Shown here piece by piece: positions 1 through 8,398 of a stretch of DNA of 64,000 nt. Source of the stretch: JAVVTQ01 sp036653595. GTDB taxonomy: Bacteria > Bacillota > Clostridia > Oscillospirales > Ruminococcaceae. The DNA is taken from positions 62,001 through 126,000 of the forward strand of contig JAVVTQ010000001.1 in assembly GCA_036653595.1 (NCBI GenBank). The letters run 5' to 3'. The notes below the pieces were generated by a model. It saw nothing but the letters and a program-made list of their open reading frames with translations, was not told the DNA's origin and did not search any database. Position 1 is the stretch's first letter. Every line of letters begins with the position of its first letter. The position numbers were made by a program, and so were the translations under genes.

Positions 1-40
1 AGCTAAGGTGACGACTTTTTACTTTTGTGCCAGACCGCAT

Positions 41-80
41 AGAAAAGAGAAGCCGCAGAATGAAAAACACATTCTGCGGC
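41..80 (-). terminator. Terminator after rubrerythrin
   Basis: Two 11-nt arms (52-62 and 70-80, GCCGCAGAATG with its complement) form a perfect stem around a 7-nt loop. Reading on the minus strand the stem is followed by a T-rich run (plus-strand 41-50). It lies about 50 nt beyond the rubrerythrin stop. Confidence 0.8.
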
Positions 81-129
81 AAAAGCTTATTTTGTGCTTT
101 GAAACATATTTTGTGCGCTTTGAAAGCAA

Positions 130-663
130 TTAATAGTTTTCGCAGTTGAGCTCAAAGTATGCCTGCGGATGTGCACATACGGGGCAGACGGTTGGGGCAT
201 CTGTTCCGACATGGATGTGGCCGCAGTTGCTGCACTTCCAAACGACAACGCCGTCCTTTTTGAAGACCATTCCGTTGTCCAAATTTTCCCTTAGCTTGCG
301 ATATCTCTCCTCGTGGCCTTTTTCGATTTTTGCAACGCCCTCAAACATTCTCGCAATGGCCTCAAAGCCCTCTTCGTGAGCGTCCTTTGCCATGCCGGCA
401 TACATCTCTGTCCACTCAAAGTTTTCGCCGTCTGCGGCAGCCTTGAGGTTTTCGCTTGTGGAGCCTATGCCGCCCAGAAGCTTGAACCACAGTTTGGCGT
501 GCTCCATCTCATTTCCGGCAGTCTCTGTGAAAATATTAGAAATCTGAACATAACCATCTTTTTTTGCCTGACTCGCAAAGTATGTGTATTTGTTTCTTGC
601 CTGAGATTCTCCGGCAAAAGCAGTGAGGAGGTTTTTTTTTGTTTTTGTTCCCTTGACATCCAT
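130..663 (-). CDS. rbr: Rubrerythrin
   Basis: Non-haem diiron peroxidase that reduces hydrogen peroxide in the cytoplasm of anaerobes, normally with electrons from rubredoxin or NAD(P)H systems. The 177-residue protein has the usual order: a ferritin-like four-helix domain (about residues 1-135) with the metal-ligand glutamates in GES (Glu20 region), EMEH (51-54) and HEEG/EKGHEE (96-118), then a C-terminal rubredoxin-like domain with two CxxC pairs (Cys144/147 and Cys160/163). Both iron sites look intact. The start ATG is preceded on the minus strand by AAAGGAG. It is a single-gene unit with its own terminator. Identification is firm; the electron donor is not visible here. Confidence 0.96.
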   Translation of the reverse strand: MDVKGTKTKKNLLTAFAGESQARNKYTYFASQAKKDGYVQISNIFTETAGNEMEHAKLWFKLLGGIGSTSENLKAAADGENFEWTEMYAGMAKDAHEEGFEAIARMFEGVAKIEKGHEERYRKLRENLDNGMVFKKDGVVVWKCSNCGHIHVGTDAPTVCPVCAHPQAYFELNCENY

Positions 664-773
664 AGTATCAGTCTCCTTTAATAGTTAAAATTTTACTGCC
701 ACCATTATAATATCAATCAGCGTTATCAGTCAATATATAAGTGTGAATAATAAAATGCAAAGTGATGAGGCAG

Positions 774-1688
774 CTAATCGATTTGCCTTTTTGCACCGCG
801 AGAAGGCGTTGGAATGAGGGTCACAAGCACTGCGGCAAAGACAAGCGCACATCCGAAAATTTCTCGCGGAGTGAGAGTTTCATGCAGAATTATCACACCG
901 AAAATTGCCGCAAAAACCGACTCGGTGCTCATGAGCAGTGAAGCCACGCTGGGGTCCATGTGCTTTTGACATATTACCTGAGCAGAAAAACCAACACCAA
1001 CCGAGAGAACACCGCAGTATAAAAGCGGGACAAGAGCGGAGACGATTCCCTCCAACGAAACTTCTTCCAGGCAAAACGCAAATATAAAACTCAAAGCAGA
1101 GCAGGTCATAAATTCATAGAAGGCAAATTCAAGACCATCCAAACCGCGCGAAAAGCTGTCGATGCAAAGGATTTGCACGGCCCAAAGCGCAGAGCCAATA
1201 ATAATAAGTGTGTCGCCGGAGCTAATATAGAAATCCCCGTTTATGCATAGAAAATATGTGCCGACCGACGCGATTGCGACTGCCAGCCATACGATCGCCG
1301 AGACTTTCTTCCTAAGAAAGACAAAGGCGAAAATGGGGACAAGAATCATGTAGAGAGCCGTCAAAAAGCCTGCCTTGGACGCCGTGGTATATTGCAGGCC
1401 AATCTGCTGCACAGCCGATGCGGCAAAAAGAGCCACTCCGCAGACCGCGCCGCCAAGCAGGCACTTTTTCGTATTGTTGTCGCTGTTCGCGTAGTCGTCG
1501 GGGAAGAGCTTTCGATTGTGGCGTCGCATAAGTATGAGCGGAATTATCGCGAGTGCACCCATGAGAAATCTTACTGCGCCAAAGAGAAGAGGGCCGATGT
1601 AATCCATCCCCATGCTCTGAAAGACAAAAGCGGCACCCCAGATGAGTGCGCCAAAGGACATAATAAGCGTTGCGGTTTGTTTTTTCAT
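774..1688 (-). CDS. EamA-family (DMT superfamily) metabolite exporter
   Basis: Predicted inner-membrane permease of 304 residues with about ten hydrophobic helices arranged as two EamA repeats, the typical length and build of DMT drug/metabolite exporters such as RhaT/YdcZ-like amino-acid or nucleotide exporters. The N-terminus reads MKKQTATL and is followed by a long hydrophobic helix with GALIWG, a common EamA signature. An upstream in-frame start would add 20 polar residues; I prefer the internal ATG because a purine-rich GAGGGAGAG lies just upstream of it. The substrate cannot be told from sequence. It lies 95 nt downstream of rnfA on the same strand and may or may not share its transcript. 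Confidence 0.85.
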   Translation of the reverse strand: MKKQTATLIMSFGALIWGAAFVFQSMGMDYIGPLLFGAVRFLMGALAIIPLILMRRHNRKLFPDDYANSDNNTKKCLLGGAVCGVALFAASAVQQIGLQYTTASKAGFLTALYMILVPIFAFVFLRKKVSAIVWLAVAIASVGTYFLCINGDFYISSGDTLIIIGSALWAVQILCIDSFSRGLDGLEFAFYEFMTCSALSFIFAFCLEEVSLEGIVSALVPLLYCGVLSVGVGFSAQVICQKHMDPSVASLLMSTESVFAAIFGVIILHETLTPREIFGCALVFAAVLVTLIPTPSRGAKRQID

Positions 1689-1783
1689 GAAAGCTCTCCC
1701 TCTTGAGCATAAGTGTGAGTAAGTGCAAAAAAAAGAGCTTCGCAGCATTGAATCGCCGCAAAAGCTCTCAAAATACTATCCCA

Positions 1784-2401
1784 TCAAGATGAGAAGGTGT
1801 AGCCGGAGAGCCCATACACAGCGAGCACAAGCCCCGCGATAAAAAGAAGCGTTGAGGGAAGACCCTTAAAGGCCACCGGCATATCCCTGTTTTGCAGCTT
1901 GCGCTGGCCCTCGGTTACGAGAAGCACGGCGAGCACAAAACCGGCACTGGCGCCGATATTGTAAGCAATTGTATTGAAAAAGGAGTACTTGTAGTTGGTC
2001 GTGATGAGCAGGCAACCGAGCACAAGACAGTTGAAAGTGGCCACGGGCAGAGCCTCTGCGGCCTTCGTCACAAAAGCGTAGGGAGCAAGTTTTACCACGG
2101 CGAGAAAGACGAGCAAAAAGCTTATCCCCATGCAGGCAATCATGACAAGCACGCGCACATATTCGGCATACTCAAAATCGGCAAGCCAGAATTTGTTTAT
2201 GCAGTAGAACATAATTCCGCTCGAAACGGTGACGATGGTGAGGAGTATTCCGAAAACAATGGTGTCTGTTGTGTCGTCCACGAGTGAAATGAGGCGGCTC
2301 ATGCCGAGCGCGCGTGAAAAAACGGCATTTTGAAGACAAAGAGCCGTCAAAGCATACAGAAAGAAAGTCGCGACAGCTGACAAAACGGCGTTACCTGACA
2401 T
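1784..2401 (-). CDS. rnfA: RnfA-like membrane subunit, one cluster cysteine replaced
   Basis: Homologue of RnfA/NqrE, an integral membrane subunit (205 residues, about six helices) of Rnf/NQR ion-pumping oxidoreductases. The family relation is clear from the half-helix LQN-x2-FSRALG segment, the LPVATFNCLVLG segment, and the C-terminal DMPVAFKGLP. In canonical RnfA two cysteines, in LGxCP and in TTNC, help hold a [2Fe-2S] cluster in the membrane. Here the second remains (Cys125), but the first position reads GMSR, with Ser35 in place of Cys and Arg in place of Pro. The start chosen (MSGNAV) overlaps rnfE by 11 nt, so it is translationally coupled. It is the last gene of rpe-rnfD-rnfE-rnfA. 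Family assignment is strong; loss of cofactor binding is inference from remembered family motifs. Confidence 0.85.
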   Translation of the reverse strand: MSGNAVLSAVATFFLYALTALCLQNAVFSRALGMSRLISLVDDTTDTIVFGILLTIVTVSSGIMFYCINKFWLADFEYAEYVRVLVMIACMGISFLLVFLAVVKLAPYAFVTKAAEALPVATFNCLVLGCLLITTNYKYSFFNTIAYNIGASAGFVLAVLLVTEGQRKLQNRDMPVAFKGLPSTLLFIAGLVLAVYGLSGYTFSS

Positions 2402-3047
2402 TATCTCTCGCCCCCTTATATCTCCAGCGCTTGTACATGTTGATTGAATATTGGAAAAGTGCGGCCAGCAGCGCGACGAGGATGAAGCCGCCCGCAGTCG
2501 TGCCGGCAATTGCGAGCGGACCCCCGCTCTTTAAAAGCTCGATTCCATACAGCTTTCCGGTGTCGAGAAATTCGCGGACAGCCCCGACTATTATAAGCAC
2601 GAGTGACAGGCCGATGGAGGTCAGTATCCCGTTGCGAAGCGCCTCAAGAGGACCCTCCCGCGACGGTATCTCTGCGCGCGACAGCACGATATTGTCGACT
2701 ACTAGCATCGGCAGATATATTCCGACAGCCACCACGCTTACTCCAAAAATGTGGTCGACAGCGATTATGGTCGGAATAAACAGCAGTGCCGAAATGAACG
2801 AGTAAAACATTGGTCTGAGCCTAAAGGGCACGATTCCCACAAACAAATCGCCGATGAAGCGGGTGGGGATTATCAAAATAAAGGCCGCAAGAGACAAAAT
2901 CAATGCGTTTTTGAGTGAGACTGAGGCAGCGATTACGGGTGCGAGCGCGAGGCCGTGTATGAGGACAGGATTGCTTGCAAGCACCAAATCACGGTTGAGC
3001 TTTTCTTCGAATGACAAGGACAGCCTTGTGCGTTTTTTCTTTTTCAC
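2391..3047 (-). CDS. rnfE: RnfE-like membrane subunit lacking both cluster cysteines
   Basis: Homologue of RnfE/NqrD, 218 residues with about six membrane helices, the pseudo-symmetric partner of RnfA. Family hallmarks are NPVLIHGLALAP near residues 26-37, the VLSRAEI segment at 121-127 and VGAVREFL. Canonical RnfE carries one cysteine in the first discontinuous helix (LGLCP) and one in TNC before IVxGRAE. Here these positions read LALAP (Ala36) and VDNIVLSRAE (Asn119), so neither cysteine is present. The N-terminus is basic (KKKKRTR). It overlaps rnfD by 4 nt and rnfA by 11 nt. The fold is preserved, but the iron-sulfur site appears lost. Confidence 0.85.
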   Translation of the reverse strand: MKKKKRTRLSLSFEEKLNRDLVLASNPVLIHGLALAPVIAASVSLKNALILSLAAFILIIPTRFIGDLFVGIVPFRLRPMFYSFISALLFIPTIIAVDHIFGVSVVAVGIYLPMLVVDNIVLSRAEIPSREGPLEALRNGILTSIGLSLVLIIVGAVREFLDTGKLYGIELLKSGGPLAIAGTTAGGFILVALLAALFQYSINMYKRWRYKGARDNVR

Positions 3048-4000
3048 TGTTCCTGCCCCCTTTTGATTGCAACGCTGTGCGGAGCAAATTTCCGGTCAAG
3101 GTAAGAAGAAAGCGGATTTAAAAGCAGCACGGCGAAGCATATTCCCATTTCAAAAACACCAAACGTTCGGAATATCATGGTCCCGGCTCCGAGCAAGACG
3201 CCGTACACCACCTTTGCTCTGGGATTTACCGGCGATGTCGAGGGCTCGGGTGCCATGAATACGGACGCAAATATCACAGCGCCCGACAGCATTTCGAGAA
3301 CGACGGAATCGATGCGCCCTGTGGATATGCGCGGAAAGAGAAAAGCCCAGACGGCACATGTCGCAAGAAAGGTCAACGGTATGTGATAGGTGATTGTTTT
3401 GTGCGCAATCAGCAGAAACAGACAGGACAAAATAACTATGCAGAACGTTGTGCCGAGGGGACCGGGATAATTGCCGAGCAAAAAATCAACTTTGTCTATT
3501 TCGGGAACTCCGCCGAGCTTGAGAGAATGGGCGGGAGCCTCAAAAAGCGCCGTGTTGCATGTCAGGCCAAGTCCAATTCCCGAAAAGGATTTGGGGTACA
3601 TGTAGACTTCGGACGGCCAGCAGACAGAGACAAAGGCAAATCCGAAGGCGGCGGGGTTAAAGGGGTAGCAGCCGTAGCCTCCAAAGGCCTGCTTCCCGAG
3701 CAAAACCGTAACAAGAGTGCCTATTGCAATAATAGCGTAGCTGGAGGAGGCCGGCATCATAACCGTAAAAGTCATCGCAAACATGATGCTGGACAAATCG
3801 CTGAACTTGTACTGTCTGCGCCTTATGCCAAAGACAAGCAAGTCACAGAGAATCGCCGTTATCACGGAGGTTGCGACCAACATCGGGACACGCAGTCCAT
3901 AGAGGTAGGTCGACATGGCCACAAGCACGAACATAGCGATGATATAGTCTCGGCACGGCCTAAAAGCAGGATGGAGCTTTTGTTGTTTTACACGAGCCAT
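3044..4000 (-). CDS. rnfD: RnfD-like membrane subunit with degraded flavinylation motif
   Basis: Homologue of RnfD/NqrB, 318 residues, about nine to ten membrane helices, a fold related to urea/ammonia channels. Recognisable segments are GKQAFGGYG..PFNPAAFG (102-120), LGNYPGPLGTT (175-185), HIPLTFL, and MLSGAVIFASVFMAPEPSTSPVN. Canonical RnfD carries FMN covalently on the Thr of a D-x2-[ST]-x-A-T-P-L motif placed by ApbE. The matching stretch here is GLTCNTAL: a Thr (150) is present, but the Asp, the Ala before the Thr and the Pro are missing, and the downstream GETS reads GTTF. The start at 4000 was chosen over an upstream one that runs into rpe. It lies 22 nt after rpe and overlaps rnfE. 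Confidence 0.85.
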   Translation of the reverse strand: MARVKQQKLHPAFRPCRDYIIAMFVLVAMSTYLYGLRVPMLVATSVITAILCDLLVFGIRRRQYKFSDLSSIMFAMTFTVMMPASSSYAIIAIGTLVTVLLGKQAFGGYGCYPFNPAAFGFAFVSVCWPSEVYMYPKSFSGIGLGLTCNTALFEAPAHSLKLGGVPEIDKVDFLLGNYPGPLGTTFCIVILSCLFLLIAHKTITYHIPLTFLATCAVWAFLFPRISTGRIDSVVLEMLSGAVIFASVFMAPEPSTSPVNPRAKVVYGVLLGAGTMIFRTFGVFEMGICFAVLLLNPLSSYLDRKFAPHSVAIKRGQEQ

Positions 4001-4022
4001 AGAATATGCTCCTTTTGGCGTC

Positions 4023-4694
4023 TTATTTGCGAAAAGCCTCGCGCGCGGATTCGAGAATTTCCGATATCGCGGACGCTCTGTCAGGCTTGCCGAACACAGA
4101 GGAGCCTGCGACAAAAACATTGGCTCCGGCGGCGGCGCACTGCCGCGCGGTATCGCCCGCAATTCCGCCGTCCACCTGAATATCAAAATCGCGCTTGCCC
4201 AAGCGGTCAGCCTCGGCGCGGATTTTTGATATTTTAGAACATGTTTCCTCTTTGAACCTTTGACCGCCAAAACCCGGTTCCACGGTCATTGCAAGCACCA
4301 TATCGATTTGTGAAAGATATGGGAAAACAGCCTCGGCAGGAGTTTTGGGACGCAGCGCTATGCCCGCCTTTACTCCCTTTGCGCGGATACTTTCTATTAC
4401 ATGGCTCACGTCATATACGGATTCGAGATGAAAGGTTATCATGTCGGCCCCGGCTTCGGCGAAGTCGCCGACGAACTTTAGCGGGTCTACAATCATGAGA
4501 TGGACGTCAAAGAACATGTCGAGACTTTTCGCCAGACTTTTGAGAACGGGCGCGCCAAAGGTGATGTTGTCGACAAATACGCCGTCCATAACGTCGAAGT
4601 GAAGCCATTCGGCGCCGCCTTTTTTTACATCCTCGCACTCGGCGCCAAGCTTCGCAAAGTCGCACGACAAAATTGAAGGGGAAACAATAATCAT
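4023..4694 (-). CDS. rpe: Ribulose-phosphate 3-epimerase
   Basis: Cytoplasmic TIM-barrel enzyme that interconverts ribulose 5-phosphate and xylulose 5-phosphate in the pentose phosphate pathway. The 223-residue protein has the family motifs SPSILSCDF at the N-terminus, HFDVMDGVFV with the metal-binding His/Asp, HLMIVDP, MTVEPGFGGQ and the phosphate-binding VDGGI..AG.NVFVAGSS. It has the usual length and all key residues. The start at MIIVSPS gives the normal family N-terminus; a longer reading adds 24 unlikely residues. It is the first gene of the operon with rnfD, rnfE and rnfA, an unusual pairing with no obvious metabolic link. Confidence 0.96.
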   Translation of the reverse strand: MIIVSPSILSCDFAKLGAECEDVKKGGAEWLHFDVMDGVFVDNITFGAPVLKSLAKSLDMFFDVHLMIVDPLKFVGDFAEAGADMITFHLESVYDVSHVIESIRAKGVKAGIALRPKTPAEAVFPYLSQIDMVLAMTVEPGFGGQRFKEETCSKISKIRAEADRLGKRDFDIQVDGGIAGDTARQCAAAGANVFVAGSSVFGKPDRASAISEILESAREAFRK

Positions 4695-4899
4695 ATAAAT
4701 ACCTTTTTCGACCGGATTGCGGTGTAAAGTGAAGCCGAGAATTCGGCTGTTTAGTAAGTTTATCAAAAATGACGCATAAGGTCAATTGCAAACATCAAAT
4801 ACGTATGCGGCGTGGATTCTCAGAGCACAAGCAGTTTTCGCCGCCCGAATAAATGGATTATATCGTCAAGAGAACAAGCAGACCGAGAAGAAGATAAAA

Positions 4900-6471
4900 T
4901 CAGTGCTTTTTTGCCGTCCCGGGTTTTTTGGTTTTTTTGTCAAAGCTTCCGCTGATGCGTTCAAAGAACCCCTGCTTTTGAAGCGCACCCTTTGGTATGG
5001 TCACGGCGGCTATGCGCTCTTTGCGAATGTTTTCTTTTTTTGATTTGTCAGCCGCGCCGGTTTTAAGAGTGACTTTGAAGAAGGTATTTTCGGAGTCGCT
5101 CTCTGCTGCGATGTCGCCCTCCATAGAGCAGACGAGTCGTTTGACGATATAAAGACCGAGCCCGGTGCCGGTCTTGTCCAGACTTCGGGACTTATCCGTT
5201 TTATAAAAGCGCTCGAAGAGATGTGAAAGCTCACCGGCGGAGATGCCCGCACCCGTGTTTTGCACGGCGATTTCCGTCACCTTTTCGCCCGGGGTGACGC
5301 GCACGCTTATCATGCCCAATTCCGGGGTAAACTTAATCGCGTTGTCAATGAGGTTATATATGCATTGGTGAAACATGTCTCGGTCGCACATGACATAGCA
5401 GGGCTTCACGTCAAAGTCGGGGACATAAATCTGCTTTTCACCGATGCGCTGTTCTACGTTTAGCATCACGTTTATTATTATGTCCCAAGCATCGCAGCTT
5501 TCGAGCTTCGGTTTTTGGTTGCCCTCCTCAAGACGTGAAACGCTGAGAAGCGTGCGCGTCAGCCTTGAGAGACGCTTTACCTCCTCGGAGACGATTTTCA
5601 AGTAGTGCTCTTGCTGCTCGGACTTGATTGTTCCATCCAGAATGCCGTCGATGTAGCCGCCGATAGTTGTCATCGGCGTCCGCAAATCATGCGAGACATT
5701 GGCCACAAAGCTGCGGCGTATCTGCTCGTTTTCCGAAAGGGACACAGCCATGTTGTTGAAAGATTTTGCGAGGCCCGCAATTTCGTCGTCGCCCTCGACC
5801 GTCACCCGCGCTGAAAAGTCTCCGCTTCCGAAGCTTTTTGCGGCAGCCGACATCTGGTGAAGCGGCGCCGTCAGGGCGCGCGTGGAAAAATAAACGATGA
5901 CTATTGCGCCTATGAGCATTACGCCCGAGGAAATTAGAAACGTTATCAGCAAATCGGCAAGAAAAGAAAAGAGCGGCATAATTGAGGCTGAGGCGAAGAT
6001 AAACCCCACTGCGACGCCGTTTGAAAAAATCGGCATGCCGAAGGTGTAGTCGCCGCGGTTTCGAAAGAAACCCTCAAAGTATCCCGCGCTTGAATATTCG
6101 CCGCGCTTTACGGTTTTATTAAGCGTTTCCTGACTCAGTCCGGTGTGGTGGCAGGTGTCGAGCTCGGAGCAGGCCACAACCTTGCCGGCGGCATTGCAGA
6201 CGGTCAGCGTTGCGCCGGAGGAATCGCTTATTGCTGTCAGCAGACGCTCCAGCTTCGGTTTATTGTAGACGTAGCCGTCCGCATCTGTATTTGTTGTCGC
6301 GGTGCTCGAGAGGTCGATGTATTTTTGCGCCGCATTGTATAGCATTCCCTCTTTTTCGGAGGTGAAGTTCAACGCGGAAAAGTAGAGCAAAGCTATCCCG
6401 AGCATGAGCGTCGAGACAATAAGCGTCAGCGAAAAAATGAGAAAATATCTTTTAAACAAACCGTTTTTCAT
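4900..6471 (-). CDS. Sensor histidine kinase (HAMP, HisKA, HATPase_c)
   Basis: Membrane sensor kinase of 523 residues. Order: helix 1 (about 8-32), extracytoplasmic sensor region (about 33-160) with a few cysteines, helix 2 (about 166-197), HAMP linker (198-250), HisKA with phospho-acceptor His261 in VSHDLRTP, and HATPase domain with N box (NLIDNAIKF, 373-381), G1 (NTGAG, 405-409) and G2 (GTGLGL, 435-440). The C-terminus carries an extra basic tail of about 60 residues rich in Lys. It lies 8 nt downstream of its response regulator, so the two form one unit. All catalytic residues are present. The signal it senses is unknown. Confidence 0.93.
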   Translation of the reverse strand: MKNGLFKRYFLIFSLTLIVSTLMLGIALLYFSALNFTSEKEGMLYNAAQKYIDLSSTATTNTDADGYVYNKPKLERLLTAISDSSGATLTVCNAAGKVVACSELDTCHHTGLSQETLNKTVKRGEYSSAGYFEGFFRNRGDYTFGMPIFSNGVAVGFIFASASIMPLFSFLADLLITFLISSGVMLIGAIVIVYFSTRALTAPLHQMSAAAKSFGSGDFSARVTVEGDDEIAGLAKSFNNMAVSLSENEQIRRSFVANVSHDLRTPMTTIGGYIDGILDGTIKSEQQEHYLKIVSEEVKRLSRLTRTLLSVSRLEEGNQKPKLESCDAWDIIINVMLNVEQRIGEKQIYVPDFDVKPCYVMCDRDMFHQCIYNLIDNAIKFTPELGMISVRVTPGEKVTEIAVQNTGAGISAGELSHLFERFYKTDKSRSLDKTGTGLGLYIVKRLVCSMEGDIAAESDSENTFFKVTLKTGAADKSKKENIRKERIAAVTIPKGALQKQGFFERISGSFDKKTKKPGTAKKH

Positions 6472-6479
6472 AATCCGCG

Positions 6480-7160
6480 CTACTTTACCTCAAACTTATA
6501 TCCAACACCCCAAACAGTTTTGAGAGCCCAATGCTCCGACACGTTTTCAAGCTTTTCGCGCAGCCTTTTTATGTGAACGTCGACGGTTCTGCTGTCGCCG
6601 AAGTACTCGAATCCCCACACCTCGTCGAGCAACTGATCGCGGGTAAACACGCGATTTGGATTTTTTGCCAAATGGTAGAGCAGCTCCAGCTCTTTGGGAG
6701 GTGTATCGACCTTTATCCCGTCGACCTTCAGCTCATAGCGAACGATATTGACGGAGAGCTTGTCATAGCTCACCTCGCCCTCGTCGTTTTCACTGCCGGA
6801 GCGCCGCAGGACGGCCTTGATGCGCGCCACGACCTCTTTTGTGTCAAAGGGCTTCACAATATAGTCGTCAGCGCCGAGATCCAGCCCCATTATTTTGTCA
6901 AAAGTCTCGCCTTTTGCGGTGAGCATGATGACAGGAATCTTTGAAAACTCGCGAATCTGACGGCAGACCTCCCAGCCGTCGATGACGGGCATCATTATAT
7001 CGAGGAGCACGAGAGAGGGCGACTTCTCGCGCACTATAGAAATCGCGTCGGCTCCGTTGTGCGCCATGAGGACGGTATAGCCCTCTTTTTCGAGATAAAG
7101 ACGCAAAAGCTCGCAGATATTCTTCTCGTCGTCAACAACAAGAATTTTTATATCGCTCAT
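6480..7160 (-). CDS. OmpR/PhoB-family response regulator
   Basis: DNA-binding transcriptional regulator of 226 residues, partner of the kinase encoded just downstream. The receiver domain (1-120) has the acidic pair Asp10/Asp11, phospho-acceptor Asp54 in LLDIMMP, Thr81 and Lys103 in VKPF. The C-terminal winged-helix (about 130-226) has the PhoB-type run PPKELELLYHLAKNPNRVF and SRTVDVHIKRLREKLE. It resembles the PhoB/WalR/SrrA class; the target genes cannot be told. It is transcribed divergently from ychF, with a 136-nt shared upstream region. Confidence 0.94.
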   Translation of the reverse strand: MSDIKILVVDDEKNICELLRLYLEKEGYTVLMAHNGADAISIVREKSPSLVLLDIMMPVIDGWEVCRQIREFSKIPVIMLTAKGETFDKIMGLDLGADDYIVKPFDTKEVVARIKAVLRRSGSENDEGEVSYDKLSVNIVRYELKVDGIKVDTPPKELELLYHLAKNPNRVFTRDQLLDEVWGFEYFGDSRTVDVHIKRLREKLENVSEHWALKTVWGVGYKFEVK

Positions 7161-7234
7161 AAATACACTCTCCGATTAGTCGTTGTGTTGTTGCTTAAAA
7201 AGGTTACCATAAATTAATTAACAAACTGTGACGC

Positions 7235-7263
7235 TTGATGTTGCTATAATTATACTATATAAT
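7235..7263 (+). promoter_or_regulatory. Predicted sigma-A promoter of ychF
   Basis: TTGATG at 7235-7240 and TATAAT at 7258-7263 are separated by 17 nt, a near-consensus vegetative promoter. It sits 33 nt upstream of the ychF ATG. An RBS-like AGAGGT follows at 7285-7290. Confidence 0.6.
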
Positions 7264-7296
7264 TGACCCAGTAGTAAATGACAAAGAGGTAATTTG

Positions 7297-8391
7297 ATGA
7301 AACTTGGTATAGTCGGACTTCCAAACGTCGGGAAAAGCACGCTTTTCAACGCAATTACCAATGCGGGAGCGCAGGCGGCCAACTACCCGTTTTGCACAAT
7401 TGAACCAAATGTCGGCGTTGTGTCTGTTTTGGACAGCAGGCTTGATTGGCTTTCAGAGCTGTATCATCCAAAGAAGTACACCCCCGCAACGATTGAATTT
7501 GTTGACATAGCGGGGCTCGTAAAGGGCGCTTCAAAGGGCGAGGGGCTGGGAAATAAATTCCTGTCACATATACGCGAGGTGGATGCGATAATTCACGTCG
7601 TGCGCTGCTTTGACAGCACGGAGATAATACATGTCGATGGCTCGGTTGACCCGGCGCGAGACATCGAAGTGATCGACATAGAGCTGATATTGGCCGATCT
7701 CGAAATCGTGGCGCGCCGTCTGGACAAAACCCGCAAGGCGCTCAAGGGCGACAAGGGTCTGCAAGTTGAGCTGGACTTTCTCGAGAGGCTGTCAAAGCAC
7801 CTCGAGAGCGGCAAAACGGCGCGCAGCGTCGAGCTTAAAAACGACACAGAAAAAGAGGTTTTGAGCGACATGCCGTTGCTTTCGGCAAAGCCGGTAATAT
7901 ATGCGGCAAACATGTCGGACGACGATCTGTTCGGTGACGGGGGAAACCCGTACTACGACACGGTGGCGAATATTGCAAAGAGCCAGGGCGAGGGCTGCAT
8001 CGCGGTCTGTGCCCAGGCAGAGCAGGAAATTGCCTCCTTGCCGCCCGAGGAGAAGCGCGAGTTTCTCGCCGAGCTGGGTGTCGAAAAAAGCGGTCTGGAC
8101 AAGCTCATCGCGGCAGGATATGAGCTGCTTGGGCTTATCTCCTTTCTAACGGGAGGCGAGGACGAGGTGCGCGCGTGGACCATTGAAAAGGGGACAAAGG
8201 CGCCGCAGGCAGCCGGGAAAATCCACACAGACTTTGAGCGCGGCTTCATAAGGGCGGAGATTGTGGCATTTGAGGATCTCAAAAAGTGCAAAACGATGGC
8301 CGCAGCCAAGGAAAAAGGCCTCGTGCGAAGTGAGGGAAAGGAATACGTTATGAGAGATGGCGATGTCACGCTGTTTCGCTTTAACGTTTGA
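7297..8391 (+). CDS. ychF: Redox-regulated ATPase/GTPase YchF (OBG family)
   Basis: Universal P-loop NTPase of 364 residues that prefers ATP and associates with ribosomes; roles in stress response and translation have been proposed. Seen here: P-loop GLPNVGKST (residues 7-15), switch region FVDIAGLVKGASKGEGLGNKFL, a coiled-coil insert with many Lys/Glu about 120-200, and a C-terminal TGS domain ending in GDVTLFRFNV. The ATG at 7297 is preferred to a TTG one codon earlier because it gives the standard MKLGIVG start. The next gene begins 7 nt after the stop, so the two are probably cotranscribed. Confidence 0.96.
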   Translation: MKLGIVGLPNVGKSTLFNAITNAGAQAANYPFCTIEPNVGVVSVLDSRLDWLSELYHPKKYTPATIEFVDIAGLVKGASKGEGLGNKFLSHIREVDAIIHVVRCFDSTEIIHVDGSVDPARDIEVIDIELILADLEIVARRLDKTRKALKGDKGLQVELDFLERLSKHLESGKTARSVELKNDTEKEVLSDMPLLSAKPVIYAANMSDDDLFGDGGNPYYDTVANIAKSQGEGCIAVCAQAEQEIASLPPEEKREFLAELGVEKSGLDKLIAAGYELLGLISFLTGGEDEVRAWTIEKGTKAPQAAGKIHTDFERGFIRAEIVAFEDLKKCKTMAAAKEKGLVRSEGKEYVMRDGDVTLFRFNV

Positions 8392-8398
8392 CAAGCAC

